DNA from: Aminobacter aminovorans
GTDB taxonomy: Bacteria; Pseudomonadota; Alphaproteobacteria; Rhizobiales; Rhizobiaceae
DNA length: 64,000 nt
Direction of reading: 5' to 3'
NCBI RefSeq assembly: GCF_900445235.1
Contig: NZ_UFSM01000001.1
Coordinates: 3,611,501 to 3,675,500 of the forward strand
Shown here: piece by piece, positions 42,686-52,101 of the stretch
How the letters are laid out: each line of letters begins with the position of its first letter
Numbering within the stretch: position 1 is the first letter of the stretch
Program-made: the position numbers and the translations under genes
Notes under the pieces: generated by a model
Database searches by the model: none
Told to the model about the DNA's origin: nothing
What the model saw: the letters and a program-made list of their open reading frames with translations, nothing else

Positions 42686-42714
42686 CCCGCCATATATTAC
42701 TGTGGCGGGTTTTT
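42686..42714 (+). terminator. Rho-independent terminator
   Basis: CCCGCCA pairs with TGGCGGG across a 10-nt AT-rich loop and is followed by TTTTTC. It lies about 105 bp past the micro-ORF stop. It could end the bcp transcript or a small RNA encoded in the gene-free stretch 42582-42714. Confidence 0.85.
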
Positions 42715-42825
42715 CATGCCCTGATCACCCCAGAACCAGCTCGCGGCTCCAATCCGGGCAAAGCTTTGTTAACCCTAATAATGTGTAATCGGATCGTCGC
42801 TGTCTCGTGATGAGAGTTGGGTCCG

Positions 42826-44094
42826 GTGAAAGCAGCAAGTCAGGCCGCCGTGTTCGGCAGGCGAAAAGAGCCCCATACCGTCATCATCGCACGCGGCAAC
42901 GAGATCCGTCACTTCACCGTGCGCCCCTGGGTCGCCGCTGCAGCCGGTTCGGCGCTCGCTGCCGTCGCCATCGGTTATCTCCTTGCCACATCATATCTCG
43001 TGTTGCGTGACGACCTGATCGGCGCTGCGACCGCGCGCCAGGCACGTATGCAGCACGCCTATGAAGACCGCATCTCGGCACTGCGTGCCCAGGTCGACCG
43101 CATCACCAGCCGGCAATTGCTCGACCAGCAATTGATGGAAACCAAGGTCAGCGAATTGCTGGAGCGGCAATCACAGCTCAGCCAGCGCAATGGCAGGCTC
43201 GGCCCGATCCTCGACAAGGCGCAAGCGTCCGAAGTGGCGGAACCCGCTTCTGAGGGTAAGGCAGCCGACGAGCGCGCCGACATCTCCGTTCCAACAGGGC
43301 AGCCGCTCGCCTATGCGGCGGCTGACGCCGCGGCCGTGCGCCCATTCTCATTCTGGTCGACAAGGTCGGCCGAGCCCGACGGCGAAAGCCGGGCCGACCG
43401 CGCCGACAAGTTGTTCGTCGCCATCAACAAGTCGCTGCGCAGCATCGAGGACGACCAGGTCGAGCGCATCGATGCACTGGCCGACAATGCCTATCAGACC
43501 GCAGGCGCCATCACCGACGCGCTCGAGAATGCCGGCCTTCCCGTCTCCGCGGATTTCGGCAAGTCGGGCGTTGGCGGCCCGCTGGTGCCGCTCGACAACC
43601 CGATGGCCTTCGACAGCAAGGTCAAGGAGCTCGACGAGGCGCTCGACACGCTCGACCGGCTGAAGAAGGAGGCGCGCAAGCTGCCGCTCGCCAATCCCGC
43701 CGCCGGCCGTTCGATCTCGAGCACGTTCGGGGTCCGCACCGATCCGCTGATCGGCACGCCGGCGTTGCATTCGGGCATGGATTTCCGCGCCCCCTACGGC
43801 TCGCCCGCGCGCGCTACGGCTGCCGGTACGGTCATCAAGGCGGGCTGGAACGGCGGCTATGGCCGCATGGTCGAGATCGACCATGGCGGCGGCTTCACCA
43901 CGCGCTACGCCCATCTCAGCAAAATCCTTGTCGCCCCCGATCAGAAGATCGCGGTTGGCGACGAAATCGGCGAAGTTGGCAGCAGTGGACGCTCGACCGG
44001 CCCGCACCTGCACTACGAGGTGCGGCGCGACGGCGAGGCGGTCGACCCGCTTCGCTTCATCAAGACCGGCAAGAAGCTCGGGCAGTACCTCTGA
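42826..44094 (+). CDS. M23 family metallopeptidase (LytM-like) with membrane anchor and coiled coil
   Basis: This protein of about 422 residues has an N-terminal cytoplasmic segment, one membrane helix (WVAAAAGSALAAVAIGYLLA), a coiled-coil region (RISALRAQVDRITSRQ and following) and a C-terminal M23/LytM domain. Zinc and catalytic residues are seen in LHSGMDFRAP and GPHLHYEV. Such proteins cut peptidoglycan cross-bridges or act as activators of amidases during growth. The start is uncertain: GTG 42826 is preferred, TTG 42817 is possible; there is no ATG at the right place. It is a single gene on the plus strand. Confidence 0.88.
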   Translation: MKAASQAAVFGRRKEPHTVIIARGNEIRHFTVRPWVAAAAGSALAAVAIGYLLATSYLVLRDDLIGAATARQARMQHAYEDRISALRAQVDRITSRQLLDQQLMETKVSELLERQSQLSQRNGRLGPILDKAQASEVAEPASEGKAADERADISVPTGQPLAYAAADAAAVRPFSFWSTRSAEPDGESRADRADKLFVAINKSLRSIEDDQVERIDALADNAYQTAGAITDALENAGLPVSADFGKSGVGGPLVPLDNPMAFDSKVKELDEALDTLDRLKKEARKLPLANPAAGRSISSTFGVRTDPLIGTPALHSGMDFRAPYGSPARATAAGTVIKAGWNGGYGRMVEIDHGGGFTTRYAHLSKILVAPDQKIAVGDEIGEVGSSGRSTGPHLHYEVRRDGEAVDPLRFIKTGKKLGQYL

Positions 44095-44450
44095 GCCACG
44101 CGGCCAGAGGCGACGTCCGGGAACTGTCATCCACAGGTTCGGACATCTGTCGCGCACATCGCATGTTCTGGAACGCAGGACGCTCTGCGAATCTGCGTGA
44201 TGCCGGAATCATTCTGCAACACAGCGCGCGAACAAAAGGTGGCAGACGCCCCGCAGGAGGCTTCGCCCGCGAGCACGAATCATCAAAGGCGGACTTTTCC
44301 GTCAGCACGATTCGCGCCTGCATGCTGCGAACAATGACAGCACGAACATGTTTGGAGATTTGGAAAAATCTGTGTTTCCCAGCACCATCAGGCGCTCGTG
44401 GAAAACTTAATCTACAGGATCAGTCGGCAAAGGCTAAGCCTTTGAAAAAC
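44095..44450. other. Gene-free stretch between the M23 gene and tRNA-Asp
   Basis: No convincing coding frame is seen in these 356 bases. A perfect 15-base palindrome AAAGGCTAAGCCTTT lies at 44429-44443, eight bases from the tRNA-Asp 3' end. The first bases of the tRNA trailer on the minus strand are GTTTTTC, so the palindrome and T-run probably end the tRNA transcript. Confidence 0.6.
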
Positions 44451-44527
44451 TGGCGCGAGTGACGGGGCTCGAACCCGCGACCTCCGGCGTGACAGGCCGG
44501 CACTCTAACCGACTGAGCTACACCCGC
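44451..44527 (-). tRNA. tRNA-Asp (anticodon GTC)
   Basis: The 77-nt gene folds as a full cloverleaf. The acceptor GCGGGTG pairs with CACTCGC with one G-T pair, followed by G73 and an encoded CCA. The D arm starts TAGCTCAG, the anticodon loop is CTGTCAC with GTC, and the T arm is GCGGG TTCGAGC CCCGT. G73 and GTC are both aspartate identity elements. Confidence 0.97.
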
Positions 44528-44740
44528 GCTCTGGACGTTGGCGCTGGGCGCCGCGTCGTTGGCGGTGAATTACGGGGTTCGATGGGGAGTGTCAAGCGAC
44601 ATCGAAGAGATAATCGACAAACTTTGTCGTCTATTTTTCGATGTCCACAAAACCCGGCTTTCTGACCGCTTCACCTGCCCCAGCGGCATGCATTTGAACT
44701 TGCGGATCACAGGCGAACCGCTTATTGGTCCGCGCGGTTG

Positions 44741-44816
<76 letters not shown>

Positions 44817-45042
44817 TTTTTCCTCAGATTTTATTATGATTTCCGGCCTGACGGCTGGATTTGCGAAGTGCCCTACAGGTTCAGCGGATCTGAAGGGCTG
44901 GAATGCCGGAATTGCCCCTATCCACCGATACGGTCAGGAATTGAGCCGGGCCGTCTCCAGGCGTGACACCGCGCCATCTGGATCTCCAAATGCATCGAGA
45001 CATCTGCAATTGCCTCCCCCAAACACCGCGCTAAACTGCCGC

Positions 45043-45412
45043 CATGGGCTTTCTCCTCTACGCCTTCCTGCCGGCAATCATCATCACCCTGGCTATTGTC
45101 GGCGCGCTGGTGTGGCGTGGGATGCAGTTTGGCGAGCTGGCGCGCCATGGCTTGCCGGTGACGGGGATAGTGATCAGGAAATTTCGCACCGGCGCGGGTA
45201 ATGCTGGATCGATGGGGCGCCGGATCGCCTTTTCCTATGTCGCGGCTGACGGGGTCGAGCATCGCCGGGCGGCCACAGTGTCCGGCAGCAAATGGGTAGA
45301 GCTTGAAGAAGGCGGGCCGATCCAGCTTGTTTATCTGCCAGAAAAGCCCGGCGTCAGCGCCCCGGCCTGGCTGGTCGAGGACGCGCGCAAGGCACTGGGC
45401 AAGGCAGCCTAA
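45043..45412 (+). CDS. DUF3592 membrane protein
   Basis: This 122-residue protein has one N-terminal membrane helix (LLYAFLPAIIITLAIVGALVW). A soluble beta-rich domain of about 90 residues follows (GLPVTGIVIRKF, RIAFSYVAADGVEHRRAATV, GGPIQLVYLPEKPG), typical of the DUF3592 family. Family members are found across bacteria with no proven function. The ATG is at about 45043-45044 with the frame ending TAA at 45412. It is isolated: 226 bp after tRNA-Val and followed by a gene-free stretch. Confidence 0.8.
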
Positions 45413-45789
45413 TAGCCGACAGCAAAAACCATCTCCGGGACATTAGAAGGCTGGCAGCGTCTCTACGAAACGCGGCTTTCTCTGCCAAGTGACTGCCCGT
45501 CTGATTGATCAGCCTCTCGACTATGAGGCACGAACGAAACTCGCGCCCATGTCAAACCAGCAATAGCCGCTGCATATCCTTGAACCTAGCCGGGCGCATT
45601 CGCTTCGTCCGCGGAAGGTGCATTTCACAATCCACGTTGTGTGCATCTGCAGTTGGCAAAGCATGAACTGCAATGAACTCGCAATGTTGATAGCGCCATA
45701 TGAGCAAATTGACGCCGTTTTGCGCCCTCGAACAACTCGACAGCATGAAGCAGCTTTGGCTGCCACAGCAAGCTTTGGGAGAATTTCTG
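45413..45789. other. Gene-free stretch
   Basis: No supported gene is seen in these 377 bases. Base composition is less GC-rich than around it. The hydrolase frame opens at 45700, but its upstream part has no similarity and the best ribosome site is at 45778-45783. Confidence 0.5.
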
Positions 45790-46677
45790 ATGCCAGCTCA
45801 GTCACCATTCAAATCCGATGCGGCAAGGGACAGGGTTCTTGATGACTATGATGCGCTGCTGGCGCGATGGCCGGTATCTTATGAAAGCCGCTTCATCGAT
45901 ACCGATTTCGGCAAGGCCCATCTCATCGTTTCCGGCAATCCGACGGCGTCTCAGCTGGTATTGCTGCATGGCGGGGGTGGCAATGCGACGATGTGGATTC
46001 ACAACATCGCTGAGCTCGCTGCGACGTTTCGCGTCTATGCTCTTGATATCATTGGCGACGTCGGCAGGAGCACGGGCGCGCGACCAGCCTATGCATCCGG
46101 CGGCCACGTGCGTTGGCTGGCTCAGGTACTCGATGGCCTCGGCCTTGAACAAACGGCACTTGCCGGCACATCTTTCGGCTCATGGCTCGCTGCCGATTTT
46201 GCGCTCAAATACCCGGAACGCGTGCGAGGATTGGCATTGCTCGCGCCGCCCCATATCGAGCCGCTGCGTTTGAGCTTTATGCTGAGGGCGGTTCTGGCGA
46301 CCATGGCTCCAACCGACTCACGAATTCGCAGCTTTTATCGCCTTGTCTCATCGCCGCATGCACCGCAGCCGACTGGGCTGGTCATGCAGGATTTCGTCAC
46401 ACGTTGGCGGTCGCAACGGCAAAGCCCACCGCCGCCGCCAAGGATGTCAGCAGACGATCTGCAACGCATGCCGGCGCGAACCCTATTTCTGTTGGGGCAG
46501 GATGATGCCCTTTACGATGTAAACAAAGCAGCGGCGCGTATTCGCGCGAATGCGCCAGCCTGCAAAGTTGCGCTGTTGGCGCGAGCCGGACATACGCTGA
46601 CAGTGGACAGGCCTCGTGAGGTCTGCGATGCGCTGATGGAGTTTCTCGCTGAAATTCCAGCACCAGCTGCCCTTTGA
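45790..46677 (+). CDS. Alpha/beta hydrolase
   Basis: This 295-residue alpha/beta hydrolase has the oxyanion strand LVLLHGGGGNATMW, the nucleophile elbow AGTSFGSWLA with Ser, an acid in LLGQDDALYD and the catalytic His in ARAGHTLTVDRP. I chose ATG 45790, which has GGGAGAA upstream; ATG 45700 and 45745 are in frame but add a segment unlike the family. Substrates could be esters, lactones or haloalkanes. It has no obvious operon partner. Confidence 0.85.
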   Translation: MPAQSPFKSDAARDRVLDDYDALLARWPVSYESRFIDTDFGKAHLIVSGNPTASQLVLLHGGGGNATMWIHNIAELAATFRVYALDIIGDVGRSTGARPAYASGGHVRWLAQVLDGLGLEQTALAGTSFGSWLAADFALKYPERVRGLALLAPPHIEPLRLSFMLRAVLATMAPTDSRIRSFYRLVSSPHAPQPTGLVMQDFVTRWRSQRQSPPPPPRMSADDLQRMPARTLFLLGQDDALYDVNKAAARIRANAPACKVALLARAGHTLTVDRPREVCDALMEFLAEIPAPAAL

Positions 46678-47150
46678 CAAGGAGGCCTTAAGAGCCTGCA
46701 ACGACGGCTGCGATCCAGGAAAACCAGACATCACACGTATATTGCCGTGACCGACACGCCCATAATTCGCCTCCGCCCTCGCAACGCTGCCCCCGATTCC
46801 TATCTCTAGGCCATGTTTGCAGTCGTCGCCCTGATGTCCTTCGTCTCCATCGCCTTGCCGCACCATCCCGGTACGTAATTCGCTCATCACCAGATAGCTG
46901 GCAAGAAAAGTCGTCGCCCAGGCACTCAGCGAACCTGAATTCTTCGTGCATTTGTGCGATGGCCACTTACCGCCGCCGGATATCCTAGGTCGCGTTGATT
47001 GAGGACGGCCAGCGCTCCCCTGCCGCCAAATCCTTATGACATTTTGATTTTCCAGCCGTCGCTGTCACCTCGAAACCCTATGTGGCGAGACGTATTGGTG
47101 CCACGCAAGCCGGCGCTCCACGCGTTGGCGCCATTGGGTGGCGAACGAAA
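46678..47150. other. Gene-poor stretch, possibly decayed coding DNA
   Basis: No intact gene is supported here. Short plus-strand frames read like protein fragments: one of 20 codons from GTG 46747 in frame 1, and 36 codons from 46898 to a stop near 47000 in frame 2. They are broken by stops. This could be the remains of a gene or chance. Confidence 0.35.
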
Positions 47151-47342
47151 ATGTGGCTCAGCGTTATTGATCACGGATTGCAGTGGTACGACCGACTGCA
47201 GGTCTTCTCATCGGGGGATCCGTTCGAGCGGTTCGTGCCACAAAGGGTAAGCACGTCCGGCATCGAGACCGTCGCCGCCATATTCATGGTGGTGTCGATC
47301 ATAGGTTCGGCCGCCGCGATCCTCGCAAAGATTGTACTTTGA
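47151..47342 (+). CDS. Possible 63-residue membrane protein
   Basis: ATG 47151 opens 63 codons. The product has an N-terminal amphipathic half (MWLSVIDHGLQWYDRLQVFS) and a hydrophobic C-terminal helix (VAAIFMVVSIIGSAAAILA). The frame extends upstream to 47082 without protein-like composition. The upstream GGGTGG is a poor ribosome site at a distance of 9 bases. The regular two-part structure favours a real tail-anchored protein, but there is no recognised family. It ends 94 bp before the LysR gene. Confidence 0.45.
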   Translation: MWLSVIDHGLQWYDRLQVFSSGDPFERFVPQRVSTSGIETVAAIFMVVSIIGSAAAILAKIVL

Positions 47343-47436
47343 ACCGCGGGAACGCCATCTCGCTGGCCCGATTGCGGCGCAGCGACAAGCGCTCCATAGT
47401 CGCCGCCATCATTGCAGTGCCCAGTTCGGAATCGTC

Positions 47437-48399
47437 ATGCGCCGCGTTTTGCCTTCGCTACCCTCGCTGACGATCTTTGAGGCGGCGGCGCGTCATTCGA
47501 GCTTTACCCGCGCCGCCGAGGAGCTGAACCTGTCGCAGAGCGCGGTCAGCAAGCAGGTCCAGTCACTCGAATCATTCCTCGGCCTGCGCCTGTTCGAACG
47601 CATCCGCCAGCGCATCGTTTTGACCGAGGCCGGGCAGCTCTATCTCGCCCGGGTGCGCGAGGCCCTCGAGATCCTCGAATCGGCGACGATGAAGGCACTT
47701 GCCTTCCAGGGCGGCGGCGGCATGCTCAACATCGCCACGCTGCCGACCTTCGGCTCGCGCTGGCTCGCCTCCAGGATCGGCCGCTTCAGGGAGCGTCACC
47801 CCAGGATCGCGCTCAACCTGACGGCACGAACATGGCCGTTCGACCTGGTCGAGGAAAACATCGACGTCGCCATCTATTTCGGCGAAAAACCATGGCCCGG
47901 CGGCATTTCCGACCGGCTGATGGAGGAAGAGGTCGTTCCGGTCTGCGCGCCCTCGCTGATGGCGCCGAACGGACCGGTGAGCAGCATTGCCGATCTCGGA
48001 CGGGTCGCCCTTTTGCATCATCGAGCCCGGCCACGCGCCTGGAAGGACTGGCTGCAAAGAGCCGATGATACCTCGGTCAATCCTTTCCACGGTGTCCGCT
48101 TCGAACAGTTCGAAATGATCATCCAGGCAACCATCAGCGGCATGGGCATGGCGATCGTCCCAAAGTTCATGATCGAGGTCGAGCTGGCCGACGGCACGCT
48201 GGTCGCGCCGTTCGGCCGACCGATGAAAAGTCCGGAATCCTATTTCCTCGTCTGTCCGGAACGGAAAAGCTATTTGCCGGCGGTGCAGGCCTTCAGGCAG
48301 TGGCTCTTGGACGAGGTGGTGGCGTCCAAACGGCCACCCACCATTGGCGACCAGGCACCACGTCGACCCGAAACGACAGTTCATTCCGTAGAGGAATGA
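47437..48399 (+). CDS. LysR family transcription regulator, GcvA-like
   Basis: This 320-residue LysR regulator has its helix-turn-helix near the N-terminus (SFTRAAEELNLSQSAVSKQV) and the substrate-binding-like domain from about residue 95. It resembles the GcvA/AmpR branch (FEAAARHSSFTRAAEEL, LFERIRQRIVLTEAG). ATG 47437 is the natural start; the upstream frame to 47332 is excluded. It is immediately upstream of a peptide ABC transporter operon in the same direction, 174 bp away, so it likely regulates that operon, possibly in response to the imported compound. Confidence 0.93.
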   Translation: MRRVLPSLPSLTIFEAAARHSSFTRAAEELNLSQSAVSKQVQSLESFLGLRLFERIRQRIVLTEAGQLYLARVREALEILESATMKALAFQGGGGMLNIATLPTFGSRWLASRIGRFRERHPRIALNLTARTWPFDLVEENIDVAIYFGEKPWPGGISDRLMEEEVVPVCAPSLMAPNGPVSSIADLGRVALLHHRARPRAWKDWLQRADDTSVNPFHGVRFEQFEMIIQATISGMGMAIVPKFMIEVELADGTLVAPFGRPMKSPESYFLVCPERKSYLPAVQAFRQWLLDEVVASKRPPTIGDQAPRRPETTVHSVEE

Positions 48400-48573
48400 T
48401 TTGACGCGATCTTATCGTTTGAACGACCGTCGCCGGCCACTCTACTCTTCAGCTCACGACGCCGGACATTTTCGATCTCGGTTTTGACGCCAGGCCGTTC
48501 CTTCCAGGGAAGCGGCTTGGCGCTGACCGAAGCTTTGCCGGAACGGCGTCCAACGACAACGGGGAGTGAGTTA

Positions 48574-50166
48574 ATGGGAATGATCGGAAAACGAGCGGCC
48601 GGATGCATGCTTTCGCTCGCATTGGCAACGACGGCCGCCATGGCGCAGGAGCCTGACACGGCTGTGGTCCTGCGCATCAGCGATGCGGACCGCTACGACC
48701 CGCAGCGCTCCACAGCGCTCGCTGCAGCCGAAATCCTCTACATGGTCGGCGAAACGCTGGTGACGCTCGACCGTGATCTCAAGACCCTCCGCCCCGGCCT
48801 GGCCGAGCGTTGGGAGGTCAGCGCCGACGGCCTCACCTACACCTTTCACCTGCGCCGCGACGTAAGCTTCTGCGATGCCAAGCCTTTCACCGCAAAGGCA
48901 GTGGTCGGCACGATGGATCGCTGGCTCAATCCGGATTTCCCGGGCGTCAGCAAATGGAAGGCCGGCAAGGTCGAAAGCGTAAAGGCGCTCGACGACTACA
49001 CCGTCGAATACAAGTTGAAGGAGCCCTATTCGGAACTGCTGTACCAGATGACGCAGTTCAACTTCATCATCATCGATCCGGACCAGGCGACCGCACTGAA
49101 GGACGACTTCGGCGTCGCCGCCTTCAACGGCACCGGAGCGTTCTGCTTCCAGTCCTGGACCCCGCGCACCCAGACCGTTTTGACCCGGCACGAGGGCTAT
49201 CGCTGGGGGCCTTCCTTCATGACCAATCCCGGACCGGCAGAGGTGGCGAAAATCGTCTGGAAGATCGTTCCGGAAGAGGCGACCCTTGCCGCCGCCTTGC
49301 AGACCGGCGAAGGCGACGTGTCCTTCGCGGTGCCCGCCTGGGCTATCTCACAGTTGCAGGCGACACCTTCGATCCAGTTGCTGCGGCCCGAAGCGGGCTT
49401 CCGCACGCACTATGTCGGTATGAAGATCACACGCCCCGATCTGGGCGACAAACGCGTCCGCGAAGCGCTAAGCCTGGCAATCGACCAGAGTGCCATCGCC
49501 GACGCGATCTTCTTCGGCGAGGCCGAGGCGGCCAAGTCCTATTATTCCGAGGCCGCGCGCGACTTCAATCCCGACATGAAGCTGGACGCATTCGGCTATG
49601 ATCCAGAAAAGGCCAAGGCGCTGCTCGACGAGGCAGGCTGGGTCTCCAAGGACGGCGGCGTCCGCATGAAGGACGGCAAGCCTCTGTCGTTGATCTTCTA
49701 TGGCTTCACCGGCGATTCAGACAAGCAGATGGCCGAGACCATCCAAGGTGATCTGCGCAAGATCGGCGTCGATCTGAAGGTCGAGCTCTACGATCCGACG
49801 ATCGTATGGGGCAAGCTGAAGACCCAGGATTTCGACCTGTATCAGATGAGCTATCCGTATCTGAGCGCGGGCGACGCCATGAACCTGTACTTCCTGTCGT
49901 CGAACATGCCGACGCCCAACCGGATGAACTGGAACGATCCCAAGACCGATCAACTGATCGACGCCGGCAACCGCGCGACCTCAGTGGAAGCGCGCTTTGC
50001 CGCCTTCGCCGAGGCCGGAGCGATCATCCACGACGCCGTGTTGTGGAAGCCTCTGGTCAACGAGAAGCTGGTCGTGGTGGCTGGGTCGCGCGTTGCGCCG
50101 TTCAAGCCGCATGGCATCAGCGGTGCGCCCCTATACAACGGGCTGGACCTCAAGCTGGCAAAATGA
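48574..50166 (+). CDS. Peptide/opine-type ABC transporter substrate-binding protein (SBP_bac_5)
   Basis: This 530-residue periplasmic binding protein has a Sec signal peptide (GMIGKRAAGCMLSLALATTAAMA, cleaved about residue 25). The class C SBP features are RPGLAERWEVSADGLTYTFHLR and the KRVREALSLAIDQSAI lobe. Family members bind di- to oligopeptides, glutathione, nickel or opines; the ligand is not predictable. ATG 48574 has GGGGAG upstream; the frame opens at 48484. It is the first transporter gene and is followed by a long hairpin before the permease gene. Confidence 0.95.
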   Translation: MGMIGKRAAGCMLSLALATTAAMAQEPDTAVVLRISDADRYDPQRSTALAAAEILYMVGETLVTLDRDLKTLRPGLAERWEVSADGLTYTFHLRRDVSFCDAKPFTAKAVVGTMDRWLNPDFPGVSKWKAGKVESVKALDDYTVEYKLKEPYSELLYQMTQFNFIIIDPDQATALKDDFGVAAFNGTGAFCFQSWTPRTQTVLTRHEGYRWGPSFMTNPGPAEVAKIVWKIVPEEATLAAALQTGEGDVSFAVPAWAISQLQATPSIQLLRPEAGFRTHYVGMKITRPDLGDKRVREALSLAIDQSAIADAIFFGEAEAAKSYYSEAARDFNPDMKLDAFGYDPEKAKALLDEAGWVSKDGGVRMKDGKPLSLIFYGFTGDSDKQMAETIQGDLRKIGVDLKVELYDPTIVWGKLKTQDFDLYQMSYPYLSAGDAMNLYFLSSNMPTPNRMNWNDPKTDQLIDAGNRATSVEARFAAFAEAGAIIHDAVLWKPLVNEKLVVVAGSRVAPFKPHGISGAPLYNGLDLKLAK

Positions 50167-50173
50167 CGGCGAC

Positions 50174-50212
50174 GGTCCACCGCGCCCGGCATGACTGCCG
50201 GTGCGGTGGACC
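50174..50212 (+). promoter_or_regulatory. Stable intercistronic hairpin after the binding-protein gene
   Basis: GGTCCACCGC (50174-50183) pairs with GCGGTGGACC (50203-50212). An inner 5-bp stem CCGGC/GCCGG continues past a small internal loop, around an ATGACT loop. It lacks a T-run, so it is more likely an mRNA-stabilising or attenuating element than a full terminator. Confidence 0.6.
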
Positions 50213-50278
50213 GCTCGAACGCCAGGATTCGGGCCAACCCCGAAACCTTGAAATGATGCCCGCTTGGGAGAAGACAAC

Positions 50279-51226
50279 GTGACGCGACAGCTCCTTTGGC
50301 GCTTGTTGACCTCGATACCTGTGCTGCTCGGTGTGCTTCTGGTCGGTTTCCTGATGCTTCAGGTCATCCCGACAGACCCCGCCACCATTATCGCCGGACC
50401 GTCGGGTACGGCTGCCGAAATCGAAGACATCCGGCGCCAGCTCGGCCTCGACGCCCCGATCATGATGCAGTTCTGGTTCTATCTGCTGCGCGTCATGCAA
50501 GGCGATCTCGGACGGTCGATCATCAACAACGCGCCGGTCGCCGGAGAGCTTATGACGGCGCTTGGGCCGACCATCGAACTGATGGTGGCAAGTCTGATCT
50601 GGGCGGTCCCGCTTGGCATCCTGCTGGGCACGCTTGCCGCCATGCGCCGTGGGCAGGTCTTCGACCGAGCCGTCACCGCGCTGTCGGTGGCAGGCGTCTC
50701 CGTCCCTGCTTTCTGGGTCGGGCTTCTGCTGTTGCAGTTCGCCGCGTTCCGCTGGCAGCTGTTTCCACTGCAAGGCCGGGGCGGGCCGCTTTGGACGCTC
50801 AGCGGATTGCACCATGTCGCACTGCCGGCGCTGACGCTGGGGCTCATCTTCATCGGGCCGGTGGCGCGGATGACCCGCACCGCGGTTGTCGAGGTGCTGG
50901 GTGCCGACTTCATCCGCACCGCCCGCGCCAAGGGGGCGTCTGAGTTCCGCGTCGTCACACGACATGCGCTGCGCACGGCGCTGATACCTGTCGTGACGCT
51001 GATCGGCCTGCAGATCGGCTCGCTGCTCGGTGGCGCGGTTATCGCCGAAACCATCTTCGGCTGGCCCGGCATCGGCCGGCTGGCGGTCGGCTCCATCGTC
51101 TCCAGCGACTTTCCGATGGCCCAGGGCTGCATCCTCGTGCTGGCCTGCGGTTTCATCGTGGTCAACTTCGTTGTCGATGCGCTCTACGGCCTGCTCGATC
51201 CCCGCATCCGGAGCAAGGTCCGATGA
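50279..51226 (+). CDS. Peptide-type ABC transporter permease (DppB-like)
   Basis: This 315-residue inner-membrane permease has six predicted helices. The N-terminal LLTSIPVLLGVLLVGFLM is typical of DppB/OppB. The EAA-type loop is ADFIRTARAKGASEFRV, which contacts an ATPase. The start is GTG 50279, preceded by GGGAGAAGACAAC; an upstream TTG at 50264 lacks one. It overlaps the next permease by four bases. Confidence 0.94.
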   Translation: MTRQLLWRLLTSIPVLLGVLLVGFLMLQVIPTDPATIIAGPSGTAAEIEDIRRQLGLDAPIMMQFWFYLLRVMQGDLGRSIINNAPVAGELMTALGPTIELMVASLIWAVPLGILLGTLAAMRRGQVFDRAVTALSVAGVSVPAFWVGLLLLQFAAFRWQLFPLQGRGGPLWTLSGLHHVALPALTLGLIFIGPVARMTRTAVVEVLGADFIRTARAKGASEFRVVTRHALRTALIPVVTLIGLQIGSLLGGAVIAETIFGWPGIGRLAVGSIVSSDFPMAQGCILVLACGFIVVNFVVDALYGLLDPRIRSKVR

Positions 51227-52101
51227 GCACTGACACCACCGCCCTCCAGGCGGCAAATACCGCCGGCGCTTCGCGACCGCATCTGCTCCGGCGCCTCGCC
51301 CGCGATCCGCTCGCCCTCATCGCCCTGATCTTCCTGGTCGTGATTGTCGTTGCGGCCATTCTGGCACCCGTTCTGGCTCCGTTCGATCCCTACGACACCA
51401 ATCTCAGGATGCGGCTCCGCCCGCCGGGTGGCGACCATCTCCTGGGCACCGACACCCAGGGACGTGATCTGCTGACCCGACTGCTCTACGGCGCCCGGAC
51501 GACACTTGCGCTTGGCTTTGCCAGCATCGTCGTCGGCAGCCTGATCGGCACCAGCATCGGCCTGGCCGCCGCCTTCTACCGCAGGCTCGAGGGACCACTG
51601 ATGCGGCTGGTCGACATCCTTTTGTCGTTTCCGTCGATCCTGTTTGGCCTCGCTCTGGCGGCCATGCTGGGTGTTGGCATGGACAGCCTGGTGATTGCGC
51701 TCGGCCTGTCTGCGGCGCCGCCCATCGCCCGCGTTGCCCGTGCCACCGCCGCCTCGGTGATGCAGGCCGAATACATGGATGCCGGCCGCGTGATCGGCCT
51801 TTCCGACAGCGCCCTGATCCGGCGTTACCTGTTGCGCAACTGTGCCGCCCCTATCGTCGTCTACTGCTCGCTGCAATTCGGCGAGACGATCCTTCTGGCC
51901 GCAGCCCTTGGCTTTCTCGGCCTTGGATTGCAGCCACCGACGGCTGAGCTCGGCAGCATCGCTGCCGAAGGCCGCAGCTTCATATTCCTGGCACCGCATG
52001 TCTCGACTGCAGCTAGCCTGCTGATCTTCATGATCGTGCTTTCCTGCAACCTGCTGGGGGATGCGTTCCGCGACCTCACCGACCCGAAGCTGCAGCGATG
52101 A
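51223..52101 (+). CDS. Peptide-type ABC transporter permease (DppC-like)
   Basis: This 292-residue second permease has an N-terminal cytoplasmic segment followed by a first membrane helix (LIALIFLVVIVVAAILAPVLA). The DppC-type PPGGDHLLGTDTQGRDLL stretch follows. The EAA loop is YMDAGRVIGLSDSALI. Its ATG overlaps the previous stop (ATGA), and its stop overlaps the ATPase start, which shows translational coupling through the transporter genes. Confidence 0.94.
   Translation: MSTDTTALQAANTAGASRPHLLRRLARDPLALIALIFLVVIVVAAILAPVLAPFDPYDTNLRMRLRPPGGDHLLGTDTQGRDLLTRLLYGARTTLALGFASIVVGSLIGTSIGLAAAFYRRLEGPLMRLVDILLSFPSILFGLALAAMLGVGMDSLVIALGLSAAPPIARVARATAASVMQAEYMDAGRVIGLSDSALIRRYLLRNCAAPIVVYCSLQFGETILLAAALGFLGLGLQPPTAELGSIAAEGRSFIFLAPHVSTAASLLIFMIVLSCNLLGDAFRDLTDPKLQR

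Noticed and set aside
46483..46890. 135-codon minus-strand frame
   Set aside because: It overlaps the end of the hydrolase gene and has no protein-like segments or ribosome site.
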